From contig CAYHFW010000010.1 in NCBI GenBank assembly GCA_964355975.1, positions 11,812 through 75,811 on the forward strand: a stretch of DNA of 64,000 bases, written 5' to 3'. Source of the DNA: F1-60-MAGs104 sp964355975 (GTDB lineage Bacteria > Planctomycetota > Phycisphaerae > Phycisphaerales > SM1A02). This document shows, in pieces, positions 8,565 to 17,287 of this stretch. How positions within the stretch are numbered: position 1 is the stretch's first letter; each line of letters opens with the position of its first letter. The translations under genes were made by a program, and so were the position numbers. The notes beneath the pieces were generated by a model. That model was not told where the DNA came from, made no database searches, and was given only the letters and a program-made list of their open reading frames with translations.

Positions 8565-9139
8565 AGATGTGGTCCTGTCGAGCAATTCGGCTCTTGATCA
8601 TACGCAGGGGGCATGCGCCGAGTTGCGCGTGCGACCTGACGGAGAGCCTCATAGACGCCGCAAGCAACCGCAGTTGCGAGGTTCAAACTGCGGGCCCGTT
8701 CGTGCGCGACCATGGGAAGGGTGATCCGGTGATCGACGCCATAATCTCGCGCAACCCAGTCATGGATCTCATCGGACACGCCACCGAGTTCCTGCCCAAA
8801 GAGCAGGTGGTCGCCCTGTTGAAAGTCCGCCTCCCAGTGGGGGCGGGTCGACTTCGTGGTGAATAGCCAGAGGCGTTTGGGTGTTTCGCGCTCGACGTAG
8901 GCGTTCCATGACTCATGCTCCCTGCAATCGACGTAGGGCCAATAGTCGAGCCCCGCGCGCCGACACGCTTTTTCAGACATGTCAAAGCCGATGGGATGCA
9001 CCACATGCAAACGGCAGTCGGTCGCCATTGCCGTGCGGCCGATGTTGCCGGTGTTCTGTGGGATTTGTGGTTGCCACAGAACGATGTTGAAGAGGGGATC
9101 GCGCACGCTGTCAGGAGCGTAGACGCGTGCGGGGCGCAT
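8561..9139 (-). CDS. trmL: tRNA (cytidine(34)-2'-O)-methyltransferase, SpoU family
   Basis: 192 aa, within the length range of TrmL/CspR enzymes that 2'-O-methylate the wobble base of tRNA-Leu isoacceptors using SAM through a trefoil-knot SPOUT fold. Motif 1 is PQIPQNTGNIGRT near residues 29-41, motif 2 is LLFGQELGG, and motif 3 is RSLNLATAVACGVYEALRQ near 150-170. This order and spacing are those of TrmL, without the N-terminal extension of TrmH/RlmB. It is the upstream partner of the pseudopilin gene. Confidence 0.9.
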   Translation of the reverse strand: MRPARVYAPDSVRDPLFNIVLWQPQIPQNTGNIGRTAMATDCRLHVVHPIGFDMSEKACRRAGLDYWPYVDCREHESWNAYVERETPKRLWLFTTKSTRPHWEADFQQGDHLLFGQELGGVSDEIHDWVARDYGVDHRITLPMVAHERARSLNLATAVACGVYEALRQVARATRRMPPAYDQEPNCSTGPHL

Positions 9140-9174
9140 GCGAAATCGACCGCGCGCGAGAGCAGAAAATCTCT

Positions 9175-9318
9175 ATGATTCTTTGCATGGAACTTGTCTT
9201 GTTGTCGAACCTGCTCTGGATCATCTTCCTCTCAGGTTGGTGCGTGCTGTACTTCATTCAAGCAAAGGCCGATCGCCGAAGCGGTGGTCGCTACCCCGAC
9301 TACAAAAAGCCCGATTAG
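9175..9318 (+). CDS. Small single-pass membrane protein
   Basis: 47 aa with one hydrophobic segment (about residues 5-26, VLLSNLLWIIFLSGWCVLYF) and a basic/polar tail ending DYKKPD. I do not recognise a family. It is divergent from trmL, with 35 bp between the starts. Its last four codons, including the TAG stop at 9316-9318, lie inside the 5' end of the tRNA-Arg gene. An inner ATG at 9187 is possible. Coding status rests on the clean membrane segment and position and is moderately secure. Confidence 0.5.
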   Translation: MILCMELVLLSNLLWIIFLSGWCVLYFIQAKADRRSGGRYPDYKKPD

Positions 9319-9382
9319 CTCAGTTGGATAGAGCACTGGTTTCCTAAATCGGAGGTCGACGGTTCGAGCCCGTCATCGGGCG
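9309..9382 (+). tRNA. tRNA-Arg (anticodon CCT)
   Basis: A full cloverleaf is visible. The acceptor is GCCCGAT/ATCGGGC, the D-arm GCTC..GAGC, and the anticodon loop TTCCTAA with CCT at 9343-9345. The T-arm is GACGG TTCGAGC CCGTC and the discriminator is G. The anticodon stem contains G-T pairs. It decodes AGG. CCA is not encoded. Both ends overlap flanking reading frames: the small membrane protein stop at the 5' end and the nucleosidase stop (opposite strand) at the 3' end. Confidence 0.95.
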
Positions 9383-10101
9383 TTGTTTGTTTGGTGGATT
9401 GCCGTGAAGCAATCCACCGCAACGACGAGTCGCTCGAGGGCCTTCGAGAGGTTGCGCGCGAATGCGCGCTCAACGGGTTCGTGGTCGTCGACAAGGTCAG
9501 TCACCACTTTCAAAGCCATGAACGCAGTGGAGTGATCGCGCGCAACGCGCACGATTGCTGCGGCTTCCATGTCTTTGCAGGTCACGCGCTCGCGCGCGAA
9601 AAGAGCCATCTCGCTCGCGGTCGCATCGAGGCTCGATCCTGTTGAGCATGTGCCGTGCTTGGCACCAATGGCTGCGCGCGATTCGGGATGGTCGATGACG
9701 GTGCAATCTCCCACACCGAATTGTTCGAAGTGCGGGATCGCGATCCGTTGATCGTGAAAGAAAAAACGAGTCGGCATGTAGAGGTCGCCGATCGCGCCAC
9801 CTTGCGCATGGAATCCGCCGCACGCTCCTGCGCTGACGAGCAGACTCGGCCGACAGGCCACGAGGGCGAGATGCGCGACGAGTGTTGCTGTTTCAGTTCC
9901 GAGGCGATCGCAGTGAAAGTCTGGGTCGCGCCCATGCGTCACGATCGCGATCGACCGCCCGTGCGCGGTGCCAGTGAAGAGTTCAGCGTGCGTGTGTGGG
10001 GCGAGTCGCCCAGCATGCTGCAGATTGAAATGTGAAATCAGCGGCTGCGCTTCAGCCTGCATCGCAACTTGAAAAAGGAAGTCGGTGGGGGTTGGCAGCA
10101 T
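9373..10101 (-). CDS. 5'-methylthioadenosine/S-adenosylhomocysteine nucleosidase-like phosphorylase-superfamily protein
   Basis: 242 aa of the purine nucleoside phosphorylase/MTAN fold. Visible motifs: VSAGACGGFH in the glycine-rich strand, CKDMEAAAIVRVA, which carries the ribose-binding Met-Glu pair, and VTDLVDD with the catalytic Asp. MTA/SAH nucleosidases hydrolyse the glycosidic bond and feed methionine salvage and the SAM cycle in the cytoplasm; substrate choice cannot be read from the sequence. ATG 10101 was chosen; the frame extends to 10152. The stop codon lies inside the tRNA-Arg gene on the other strand. Confidence 0.78.
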   Translation of the reverse strand: MLPTPTDFLFQVAMQAEAQPLISHFNLQHAGRLAPHTHAELFTGTAHGRSIAIVTHGRDPDFHCDRLGTETATLVAHLALVACRPSLLVSAGACGGFHAQGGAIGDLYMPTRFFFHDQRIAIPHFEQFGVGDCTVIDHPESRAAIGAKHGTCSTGSSLDATASEMALFARERVTCKDMEAAAIVRVARDHSTAFMALKVVTDLVDDHEPVERAFARNLSKALERLVVAVDCFTAIHQTNNAR

Positions 10102-10158
10102 CGTGCGAACTCCCCGCCCGCCGAAGCGGTGACCGGGGGTTTGGGGAAACAATCAGAA

Positions 10159-10232
10159 TGGCGATGGACGGACTTGAACCGTCGACCTAAGAATTATGAA
10201 TTCTCCGCTCTAACCAACTGAGCTACATCGCC
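10159..10232 (-). tRNA. tRNA-Met (anticodon CAT)
   Basis: The minus-strand cloverleaf has acceptor GGCGATG/CATCGCC, D-arm GCTC..GAGC, anticodon stem GAGAA/TTCTT around loop TTCATAA, T-arm GACGG TTCAAGT CCGTC and discriminator A. The first base pair is G-C, so it is not an initiator tRNA. It is most likely elongator Met; a lysidine-modified Ile(CAT) cannot be excluded by eye. It lies between pyrG and the nucleosidase gene in the same direction. Confidence 0.93.
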
Positions 10233-10262
10233 GAGGGTCGGGGAGTATATCGACGCGTTCGA

Positions 10263-12122
10263 TCAGGAGCGGTTCGCTGAAGAAGTGGCCGTCGTGTTCG
10301 CCCGCACCCACCGTTGACCCACGGGAGTCTGCGCGAATGCGGGTTCGCGTTGCGCGATCGCCGCGGCGATCAGTCCCATGAACATTGGATGGGGCTTCAA
10401 CGGACGGCTGAGCAATTCCGGGTGAAACTGCCCACCGATGAAGTATGGGTGCGTCGAGACGGGAAGTTCGAGCACCTGCATGATCGGATGATTTGGATGG
10501 CGGCCGCTGAAAACGAGTCCACCCGCTTCAAGTCGAGCGACAAACGCTGGATCAACCTCATAGCGATGCCGAAAGCGTTCGTGGATGGTCTTCGGTTGGG
10601 CCTTGGCTGAGTTATTGGAATGACCGTAGAGAAACGAAGCGAGTGAGTTTGGAGTGATGAGAACATCCTGCGCGCCGAGGCGCATCGTTCCTCCCATGAT
10701 TCCCTCGATGCGCTTCTGATCGGGCAGTTCGCTGATGATGATGTTGGTTGTTGTGGGGTCGAACTCACTCGAGTTTGCGTCGCGCAGCCCAAGCACGTTG
10801 CGTGCGTACTCGATCACCGCGACTTGGAATCCCAAACAGATTCCTAAGAACGGGATGCGGCGTGTTCGTGCATGGTCAACGCATTGAATCTTTCCTTCGA
10901 CGCCGCGTGATCCAAAGCCGCCTGGAACGATAATCGCGTCGACACCCTCGAGCAATGTTGTCGCACAGTCTGGCGTCTTCACATCAGAGGTATCGAGCCA
11001 ACGCACATCGATCTCTGCGCCAAGTTCAACGCCGCAATGTTCGATGGCCTTATCGATCGATGCGTAGGCATCGCGCAGTGCTGCATACTTTCCGGAGATT
11101 CCGATGGTGATCTTGTGCTCGCGGGTTGCGCTCAAGCGACGCGCGAACGAGTTCCATGCAGTGCGCGCCGAATCTTCGAGGCCTGCGTTGACTCGTTCGT
11201 GCAATCCCAGAATCGAAAGAATCTCGCGGTCGAGGCCAGCAGCGCGCATCGCATCTGGAATGACATAGATCGATTCGCGGTCATGCATCGAGAAGACGCG
11301 CTTGAGAGGCACGTTTGAGAACATCGAAATCTTCTGAGTCACCTTTGACGTGACGGGATTCTTCGCACGACACGCGATGATGTGAGGCTGAATGCCAGCT
11401 TCCATCAGCCGCTTCATGCCAAGTTGTGCCGCCTTCGATTTCTGCTCGCCAAGAATGGTCGGCTCCAAGATGTAGGTCAGTGCGACGAAGCATGTGCTGC
11501 CATCGCCCTCTTCGAATGCGAGCTCGCGCAGCGCTTCGATGTAGAAACTGTTTTCGTAGTCGCCGGCAGTTCCGCCGACCTCGACAAAGATCACGTCGAG
11601 TTGCTGACCCTTGGGACCGCTCATGGCGAGTTCGCGAAGCTTCATCTTGACCACGCCGGTGACGTGCGGAATCATTTGCACGTCGCGACCGAGGTATCCA
11701 CCGCGTCGTTCGCGCTCGAGAATCTCTGTGTAGATCTGTCCCGCGGTGATGAAGTTCTTGCGCGAGAGATTTTGATCGAGGATGCGCTCGTACGTGCCGA
11801 GATCCATGTCCGTTTCGAGGCCATCCTCGAGCACGAACACTTCACCATGTCGATAGGGGTTCAGCGTTCCCGAATCAATGTTGAGGTAGCCCTCCATCTT
11901 CATCGGAGCGACGGAGAGTCCCTTGTCTTGCATCAACTTCGCGAGCGAACTCGCAAAGATTCCTTTGCCGAGGCCGCTCATGACCGTTCCAACGACGACG
12001 ACAAATCGTGTGCGTCCGCGCACATAGCCTGGCGGTGACGGTGAGAAAAGTTCGCTTGTTTCTTCGTTGTCGGAGAACTGTCTCAGGAAGTTTGAGGTCG
12101 AGTCTGGCTCCGAATCGTGCAT
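10263..12122 (-). CDS. pyrG: CTP synthase, divergent form with N-terminal extension
   Basis: Converts UTP to CTP with ATP and glutamine. 619 aa against the usual 535-550. About 38 extra residues precede the synthetase domain. That domain has GTVMSGLGKGIFASSLA near 45-61, ETDMDLGTYER, and VEVGGTAGDYENSFYIEALRE in place of the common GGTVGDIE..PF.EA.RQ. The C-terminal class I amidotransferase domain keeps GICLGFQ with the nucleophile Cys and QFHPELLSRP with the His-Glu pair. Codons at 12146 and 12170 could start it earlier; 12122 was taken. Its product CTP is the substrate of the neighbour kdsB, which lies upstream in the same direction. Confidence 0.92.
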   Translation of the reverse strand: MHDSEPDSTSNFLRQFSDNEETSELFSPSPPGYVRGRTRFVVVVGTVMSGLGKGIFASSLAKLMQDKGLSVAPMKMEGYLNIDSGTLNPYRHGEVFVLEDGLETDMDLGTYERILDQNLSRKNFITAGQIYTEILERERRGGYLGRDVQMIPHVTGVVKMKLRELAMSGPKGQQLDVIFVEVGGTAGDYENSFYIEALRELAFEEGDGSTCFVALTYILEPTILGEQKSKAAQLGMKRLMEAGIQPHIIACRAKNPVTSKVTQKISMFSNVPLKRVFSMHDRESIYVIPDAMRAAGLDREILSILGLHERVNAGLEDSARTAWNSFARRLSATREHKITIGISGKYAALRDAYASIDKAIEHCGVELGAEIDVRWLDTSDVKTPDCATTLLEGVDAIIVPGGFGSRGVEGKIQCVDHARTRRIPFLGICLGFQVAVIEYARNVLGLRDANSSEFDPTTTNIIISELPDQKRIEGIMGGTMRLGAQDVLITPNSLASFLYGHSNNSAKAQPKTIHERFRHRYEVDPAFVARLEAGGLVFSGRHPNHPIMQVLELPVSTHPYFIGGQFHPELLSRPLKPHPMFMGLIAAAIAQREPAFAQTPVGQRWVRANTTATSSANRS

Positions 12123-12221
12123 AGCCGATAGTACGCCCAATGGCATTGCGAACACAAGACATGAGCGCAATGAAGAGAGAAAATGTCTTGGTTCAGCCGA
12201 TGCGAGCCGGGTCAGCGGCGG

Positions 12222-12965
12222 TCACTGGCCGCGAAAGCGCGAGACGAATGCGGCGTATTGCTCAGGGGTATCGATTCCCTGGGAGCGAGTCACTCCGTGG
12301 GCGACGGCGATCGCGTACCCGTGCTCGAGGACGCGCAGTTGTTCGAGTTGCTCAGTCTGCTCGAGAGGCGTGGGCGTGAGTGAAACAAAGGTGCGCAAAA
12401 ACGCCTTTCGGTAGACATAAATGCCAATGTGCTTGAGGGGCGCAGCAGATGGATTGGGGTTGCGATCGCGGTTGTAGGGGACGAGCGACCGGGTGAAGTA
12501 CAAGGCGCGCCGATTGAGCGAGACGAGGCACTTCACGATGTTGGGGTTCGCGGCGTCCTCTCCCGGAGCGAATGGTGAGACGATCGTCGACATCGAGGCG
12601 TCTGGGTCTGATTCGAGCGCTCTGATCGCAGCGTCGATGAGCTCTGGCTCAACTTCAGGTTCATCGCCTTGCACGTTGACGACGATGTCGGCTTCAATCT
12701 GTTCGACGGCTTGCGCGATCCGACTGGTTCCATTGGGATGGTCGCTGCGGGTCATGATGCACCGCGCACCGAATGCATTCGCTGCATCGCGAATCGACTC
12801 ATCATCGGTGGCGATCACAACCGCGCTGACACGCGCGCACTGCGCGGCGCGCTCGAAGACATGTTGAATGAGTGGCTTGCCCGTTTCGCATGCGAGCATC
12901 TTGCCAGGAAATCGAGACGAATTCATCCGCGCGGGGATCACTGCGACCACCCGTGGTGAACTCAC
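12222..12965 (-). CDS. kdsB: 3-deoxy-manno-octulosonate cytidylyltransferase
   Basis: Activates Kdo with CTP to CMP-Kdo for lipopolysaccharide core assembly in the cytoplasm. 247 aa, family length. Visible: VIPARMNSSRFPGK at 9-22 (nucleotide-binding signature), TDDESIRDAA, NGTSRIAQA, VVNVQGDEPEV with the metal Asp, and HIGIYVYRKAFL. The start is GTG at 12965-12963, overlapping the stop of the upstream TPR gene (GTGA). It points to an LPS-bearing outer membrane. It is followed by pyrG, which supplies CTP. Confidence 0.92.
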   Translation of the reverse strand: MSSPRVVAVIPARMNSSRFPGKMLACETGKPLIQHVFERAAQCARVSAVVIATDDESIRDAANAFGARCIMTRSDHPNGTSRIAQAVEQIEADIVVNVQGDEPEVEPELIDAAIRALESDPDASMSTIVSPFAPGEDAANPNIVKCLVSLNRRALYFTRSLVPYNRDRNPNPSAAPLKHIGIYVYRKAFLRTFVSLTPTPLEQTEQLEQLRVLEHGYAIAVAHGVTRSQGIDTPEQYAAFVSRFRGQ

Positions 12966-14425
12966 GAGAGTTCCTTCACCAGCGCGTCGAGATCCTTTCG
13001 GCGTTGACGAATGTCGCGAAAACTGATGTCTTTGCGCAGGATTCCAGAGCAGATCTCGGCGGCATCCCGTGCATATTGGGCGCTCTTCTCGTTGCGTGCG
13101 AGTTCAATGAGCGAGAGCATGAAGTCATACCGAATGTCCTGTTCGCGCTCAGATTGCGTGACATCCATCGATGCAAGCGCGTCCTTGTACTCGCCGATTG
13201 CTTCGGTGTGCCATCCTGAAACGGCGAAGCAACGGCCGAGCATGTGTGCAGCGGCGACACGCATTTTGGGCTCTTCTTTGGCGATCTGCAGGCATCCCAT
13301 CGCTTCTTCGAAGTGGCCGAGGTCGAAGAGCACGCGCCCAAGTTCAGACTTGATTGCTCGGTCGGTTGGATAGACCGCAACGCGCTCGCGATATTCAGTG
13401 GCCTGCAATTCGAGCACGGCCTTGCGAATGCGCGCGAGATTCGCAACCGCTGCCTCGTTGGTGGGTGCGGCTTTGACCGCTTCTTCTGCCGCAGAGAGTT
13501 GCCGCCCTGCGCGCATCAGTTTGATGTCGCCGGCAGCCATCTTGAAGCGGTATTCCTTCGAGGTTTCGTACGCGGCGAGATAGACCCTGTACGCGAGCGA
13601 TTCGTGTTCAGGCGTTCCCATGCGCCGCAAGGCGACGCAGTACTTCTGAACGAGATCGGGGCTTGTTGGATTCGCGTCGAAGTCGGCCTTCGTTCGTTCG
13701 AGATTGCGTTCTTCGGTGCCTGCGCTTCCTGTGATCGCATCTTTCTCGGCGAGTGCCTGCTGCTTCTCGAGGTCCTTCACGTTGGCGCGAAAGTTGCCGG
13801 GGCCACCTTCACGGTCGTATCCGCCCGCATCAATCGCACGCTGTGCAAGAATCTGCTTGAACTCTCGATCAAGTTGAATATCTGTGGGGTCGGCTTTGAT
13901 CGCCTGTTCGACGCACAGTTTCGCCTCTTCCCAAGATCCGACGCCAATGAAAAGATCTTTGGCGCGCAGGAGCAGTTTCTTGTTCGGCTTGTCGCGCAGG
14001 GTGACCGAGAGCAGATTGAATACCTTCGGACCGACCCACGCGCCGAAAGAAGTTTGCTCTGCTTTGGACGCAGCCGTCATCATGTCGAGGGCGCGTTCAA
14101 GATTGTTGAGGTCGCGCATCCACAGCAACTCGGCGACTGCGAGGCGGTCGGTTGGAAGTGGACCTTCGAGCGGGCGAACCTCAGCGGCTGATGCTGGCTT
14201 GCCACCGCTTGCGTAAAAAGATTTCGCGCACGCGTACATCTCTTCGTGCACCATCAGGTCGGTGGGATCCCACTTCAGTGCGTTGGCGTAGTAGAAGAGC
14301 GCGACATCAAATGCAGATTGATCGCGCGCCTTCACCGCCCGTTCGATATAGGGTCGCGCCTTCTCTGGGGCAGCGACGAACTTGACCTCGCCGGCGGCAT
14401 CTTTCTTTTTCCAAGGGAGAATCAC
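12962..14425 (-). CDS. Tetratricopeptide-repeat protein
   Basis: 487 aa and no signal peptide. From about residue 25 the protein is a series of helical pairs with TPR spacing (ALFYYANALKWDPTD, EAKLCVEQAIKADPTD, ELGRVLFDLGHFEEAMGCL, MLGRCFAVSGWHTEAIGEY). A charged helical linker at about 215-260 separates two TPR blocks. It is likely a cytoplasmic scaffold; the partner is unknown. The GTG at 14425 (reading M-I-L-P-W-K-K-K) was chosen; the frame upstream to 14494 is Arg/Thr-rich and unlike the rest. It is translationally coupled to kdsB, so a role in envelope assembly is possible but unproven. Confidence 0.8.
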   Translation of the reverse strand: MILPWKKKDAAGEVKFVAAPEKARPYIERAVKARDQSAFDVALFYYANALKWDPTDLMVHEEMYACAKSFYASGGKPASAAEVRPLEGPLPTDRLAVAELLWMRDLNNLERALDMMTAASKAEQTSFGAWVGPKVFNLLSVTLRDKPNKKLLLRAKDLFIGVGSWEEAKLCVEQAIKADPTDIQLDREFKQILAQRAIDAGGYDREGGPGNFRANVKDLEKQQALAEKDAITGSAGTEERNLERTKADFDANPTSPDLVQKYCVALRRMGTPEHESLAYRVYLAAYETSKEYRFKMAAGDIKLMRAGRQLSAAEEAVKAAPTNEAAVANLARIRKAVLELQATEYRERVAVYPTDRAIKSELGRVLFDLGHFEEAMGCLQIAKEEPKMRVAAAHMLGRCFAVSGWHTEAIGEYKDALASMDVTQSEREQDIRYDFMLSLIELARNEKSAQYARDAAEICSGILRKDISFRDIRQRRKDLDALVKELS

Positions 14426-14564
14426 TGTTGTTTGTCTCGTGTGGGGGCTGAGCCTTCGAAGAGTACTGCATCGGTTGCTCGTTCGCCGTGTCAACTCATC
14501 TTGCTGCCAAGTCGAACGATCGAGCCGAATCTAGATTAGCCTTGCCCTTTCAAAGTTGACTTCT

Positions 14565-15074
14565 ATGCGAAACCTCGTCATCCATCCTCACTCTGTTTTA
14601 CGTAAACGCGCCGAGCCCGTTGCGAAGATTGACGCATCGATCGAGGCGTTGGTGGGCGAGATGATCCAGATGATGCACGACGAGGGAGGCATTGGCCTTG
14701 CCGCACCACAAATTGGTGTCTCGAAGCGGATCTTTGTCACCGTGGGGGAGTCGGAAGATGGGGGCGATGAGCGAGTCTTTATCAACCCCAGATTCTTGGT
14801 GGTTGACGGGGTGCTCGTGGCGCAAGAAGAGGGCTGCCTGAGCTTGCCAGACATTCGCGGATCGGTGCGCCGCCAACCCCGCGCAATCATCGAAGCGACG
14901 GCACTGAACGGCGAGCTTTTCACTCTCGAAAACGATGAACTGATGGCACGGTGTTGGCAGCACGAAGTCGACCACCTCGACGGGGTCTTGATCATCGACC
15001 GAATGTCACCGATCGATCGGCTCGTCAACCGCAAACGGCTTCGAGCCCTCGAGGCAGCGCAGGAGTCGGAGTGA
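14565..15074 (+). CDS. def: Peptide deformylase
   Basis: Removes the formyl group from nascent N-termini. 169 aa with all three family motifs: GIGLAAPQIG at 42-51, EEGCLSLP at 88-95 with metal ligand C91, and QHEVDHLDG at 132-140 with ligands H133 and H137 and catalytic E134. The start is ATG 14565; a TTG at 14556 is also in frame. It heads the co-directional run def-fmt-queA-murE-murF-mraY. The fmt GTG overlaps its stop, pairing the formylating and deformylating enzymes as in many bacteria. Confidence 0.96.
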   Translation: MRNLVIHPHSVLRKRAEPVAKIDASIEALVGEMIQMMHDEGGIGLAAPQIGVSKRIFVTVGESEDGGDERVFINPRFLVVDGVLVAQEEGCLSLPDIRGSVRRQPRAIIEATALNGELFTLENDELMARCWQHEVDHLDGVLIIDRMSPIDRLVNRKRLRALEAAQESE

Positions 15075-16087
15075 GCGGCGGGTGCAACGGGCCGTCTGGC
15101 GCGAGTCGCGTCGGGGTCGTACTTCTTGGGAGTGGCGCATTCTCAGTTGCATCATTTGAAGCACTGCGCGCACGCGGCGAACTGATCGGAATCGAGATTC
15201 GTCTCGTTGTTTCGCAGCCAGACCGACCTGCGGGTCGAGGTCGCGTTGAACAACCGACGCCGGTCAGCGCATGGGCAACCGCGCATGGACTGCCGTTGCT
15301 GCGCACGGCCAACATCAATGATGTGGATGGACTCGCGAAGGTTCGATCGCTCGGCGCCGCGCTCTTTGTGGTCGTCGCGTTCGGGCAGAAACTTTCGCCA
15401 GAACTGCTTCAGGGGGTCGGCGCGATCAATCTGCACGGATCGCTGCTGCCAGCGTGGCGTGGTGCCGCACCGATCCAGCGATCGCTGATGGCTGGCGATG
15501 CGAAAGTCGGCGTGAGCGTGATCGAAGTCGTCGAGAAGATGGATGCCGGCGGGGTCTTTGCGACTGCAGAAACCGAGCCAATTCAAGGGGAAACATCGGG
15601 GGAATTGCATGACCGACTCGCGCTGCTTGGGGTCGAGCCGCTCGTGCGTGTTGTTTCAAGTTGGGTTCGTGGCGAGCGGGCCGCGCTGCCCCAAGACGAG
15701 TCGCTCGTGACGCGCGCCCGAAAACTTTCACGCGTAGACGCGTGGGTCGACTTCACTCGCACTGCGGGCGAAGTGAGCGCGCGCATCAACGGATTGAGTC
15801 CATGGCCAGGTGTTGATGCGATGGTCGCGACCCACCCAATTCGCATTCTTCGTGCGCGTGTCGCTGCGGTGAGCAGCAGTGTTGCGGATCAGGTCGCGAG
15901 CAGCGCAGGAGAAATTCTCGCGGATGGATCGGTCGCGTGCGGAACGGGAGCGGTCGAACTTCTTGAAGTGCAGGCTCCTGGAAGTCGAGCCGTCACACTT
16001 GCGGCATTTCTTCACGGGCGGCGGCTCGCCGCGGGAGTGCACGTTGAGTCGTCGATGAAACTCGCGGCGGATGGCGGGGCACTCTGA
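15071..16087 (+). CDS. fmt: Methionyl-tRNA formyltransferase
   Basis: Formylates initiator Met-tRNA with 10-formyl-THF. 338 aa. The N-terminal formyltransferase domain has GSGAFSVASFEAL in the usual GTPEFA position, SQPDRPAGRGR, and INLHGSLLPAWRGAAPIQ with the catalytic Asn-His pair, followed by GVSVIEVVEKMDAGGVFA. The C-terminal OB-like domain starts near residue 205 (INGLSPWPG). It begins with GTG in the GTGA overlap with def, and its TGA shares one base with the queA ATG. Confidence 0.94.
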   Translation: MSGGCNGPSGASRVGVVLLGSGAFSVASFEALRARGELIGIEIRLVVSQPDRPAGRGRVEQPTPVSAWATAHGLPLLRTANINDVDGLAKVRSLGAALFVVVAFGQKLSPELLQGVGAINLHGSLLPAWRGAAPIQRSLMAGDAKVGVSVIEVVEKMDAGGVFATAETEPIQGETSGELHDRLALLGVEPLVRVVSSWVRGERAALPQDESLVTRARKLSRVDAWVDFTRTAGEVSARINGLSPWPGVDAMVATHPIRILRARVAAVSSSVADQVASSAGEILADGSVACGTGAVELLEVQAPGSRAVTLAAFLHGRRLAAGVHVESSMKLAADGGAL

Positions 16088-17241
16088 TGGCGTCGCTCTT
16101 GACACCACCCGATCTCGCAGCAAGTGAACTTGACTATCCCCTTGATGCGGCGTTGATCGCGACGCGTCCGGCCGATCCAAGAGATCAGGCGCGCATGCTC
16201 GTCTTTCACCGGGGCTCTGGACGGGTGGAGCACCGAAAAGTGGCTGATTTACCGGAGTATTTGCCTGCGCGCAGCGCGATGGTCGTCAACGAAACGCGCG
16301 TCGCTCCGCTGCGGTTTGTGGGGGTGCGCGTCAGTGATGGGCGCGAGAGTGAGGGACTCTTCTTGGGGCGCGCTGCCGATGAGCGGTGGGTGGCGCTGGT
16401 GAAGGGGTCGAAAAAGTTTCATCCAGGAGATGTGCTCGAACTGCGCCCAGCGGTGGCGGGTGGTTCATCACCACCCGATCGAATCACATTGCACTCGCGG
16501 CGTGAGATGCACTGGGAGGTCGAACTCACGCATGGCAGTGATGCGGCGCAGATGTGGGAGCGCTCGGGGCGTACGCCGTTGCCTCCGTACATCTTGCAGG
16601 CGCGCAAGGCAGCGGGTGCGGAAGCAGCCGACGACTGCCAGGACCGCGTGCAATACCAAACGCTCTTTTCGCGTGCTTCTGAACTTCCGAGTTGCGCGGC
16701 TCCGACGGCGGGCTTGCATTTCACGAGCGAGTTGTTGTCGCGCATCGCTGCGCAGGGAGTCGAGCGCGTGGCGATCGAACTGCAAGTCGGCACGGGGACA
16801 TTTCGCCCAGTCGATGCAGAGATGCTGAGCGCGCATCCAATGCACCATGAACATTGCCGAATGAGCGCCCGCAATGTGGTCGCGCTCTCAGCGATCAATC
16901 GCGATCTATCTCTTGTTGTAGGAACGACTTCTGTTCGGCTGCTCGAGAGCCTTCCAGTCGAGTTACCCCCACAGATCGTCGCTGCAGCGCGGGCGATGGT
17001 CGCAGCGGGAATGCCCGACGGCACGGTGATGGACTTTGTGACCAACATTCTGATTACCCCCGGATTCAAGTTTGCGTGGACCAACCGACTGCTCACGAAC
17101 TTTCATTTGCCGCGTTCGACGCTGCTCGCGTTAGTGGGTGCGCTCGTTGGGTTAGACCAGTTGAAAGAGCTCTACGCGCTCGCTCAAAGTGAGCGCTACA
17201 GGTTCTATTCATTTGGTGATGCAATGCTGCTTCAGCCTTGA
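16087..17241 (+). CDS. queA: S-adenosylmethionine:tRNA ribosyltransferase-isomerase
   Basis: Builds epoxyqueuosine in tRNA from preQ1 and SAM. 384 aa, slightly longer than typical. Motifs seen: ELDYPLDAALIATRPADPRDQARM at the N-terminus (usual FDLP..LIA..P...RD.SRLL), RTPLPPYI, CAAPTAGLHFT, VGTGTFRPV, GTTSVRLLESL, ITPGFKF and TNFHLPRSTLLALV. Together these are diagnostic. It sits between fmt and murE and overlaps fmt by one base. A QueD-like gene lies far away at 59.2-60.1 kb. Confidence 0.96.
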   Translation: MASLLTPPDLAASELDYPLDAALIATRPADPRDQARMLVFHRGSGRVEHRKVADLPEYLPARSAMVVNETRVAPLRFVGVRVSDGRESEGLFLGRAADERWVALVKGSKKFHPGDVLELRPAVAGGSSPPDRITLHSRREMHWEVELTHGSDAAQMWERSGRTPLPPYILQARKAAGAEAADDCQDRVQYQTLFSRASELPSCAAPTAGLHFTSELLSRIAAQGVERVAIELQVGTGTFRPVDAEMLSAHPMHHEHCRMSARNVVALSAINRDLSLVVGTTSVRLLESLPVELPPQIVAAARAMVAAGMPDGTVMDFVTNILITPGFKFAWTNRLLTNFHLPRSTLLALVGALVGLDQLKELYALAQSERYRFYSFGDAMLLQP

Positions 17242-17287
17242 AGCGCAACGATCAGAAATGCCGATAATGGGGGGTGCGGATTCGTGC

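Noticed and set aside
13244..14191. 315-aa plus-strand frame
   Set aside because: Antisense to the TPR protein, which has clear repeat structure and coupling with kdsB.
17238..17268. Promoter before murE (TTGAAG...GATAAT)
   Set aside because: Spacing of 19 bp and weak boxes; murE can be expressed from the upstream def-fmt-queA run.
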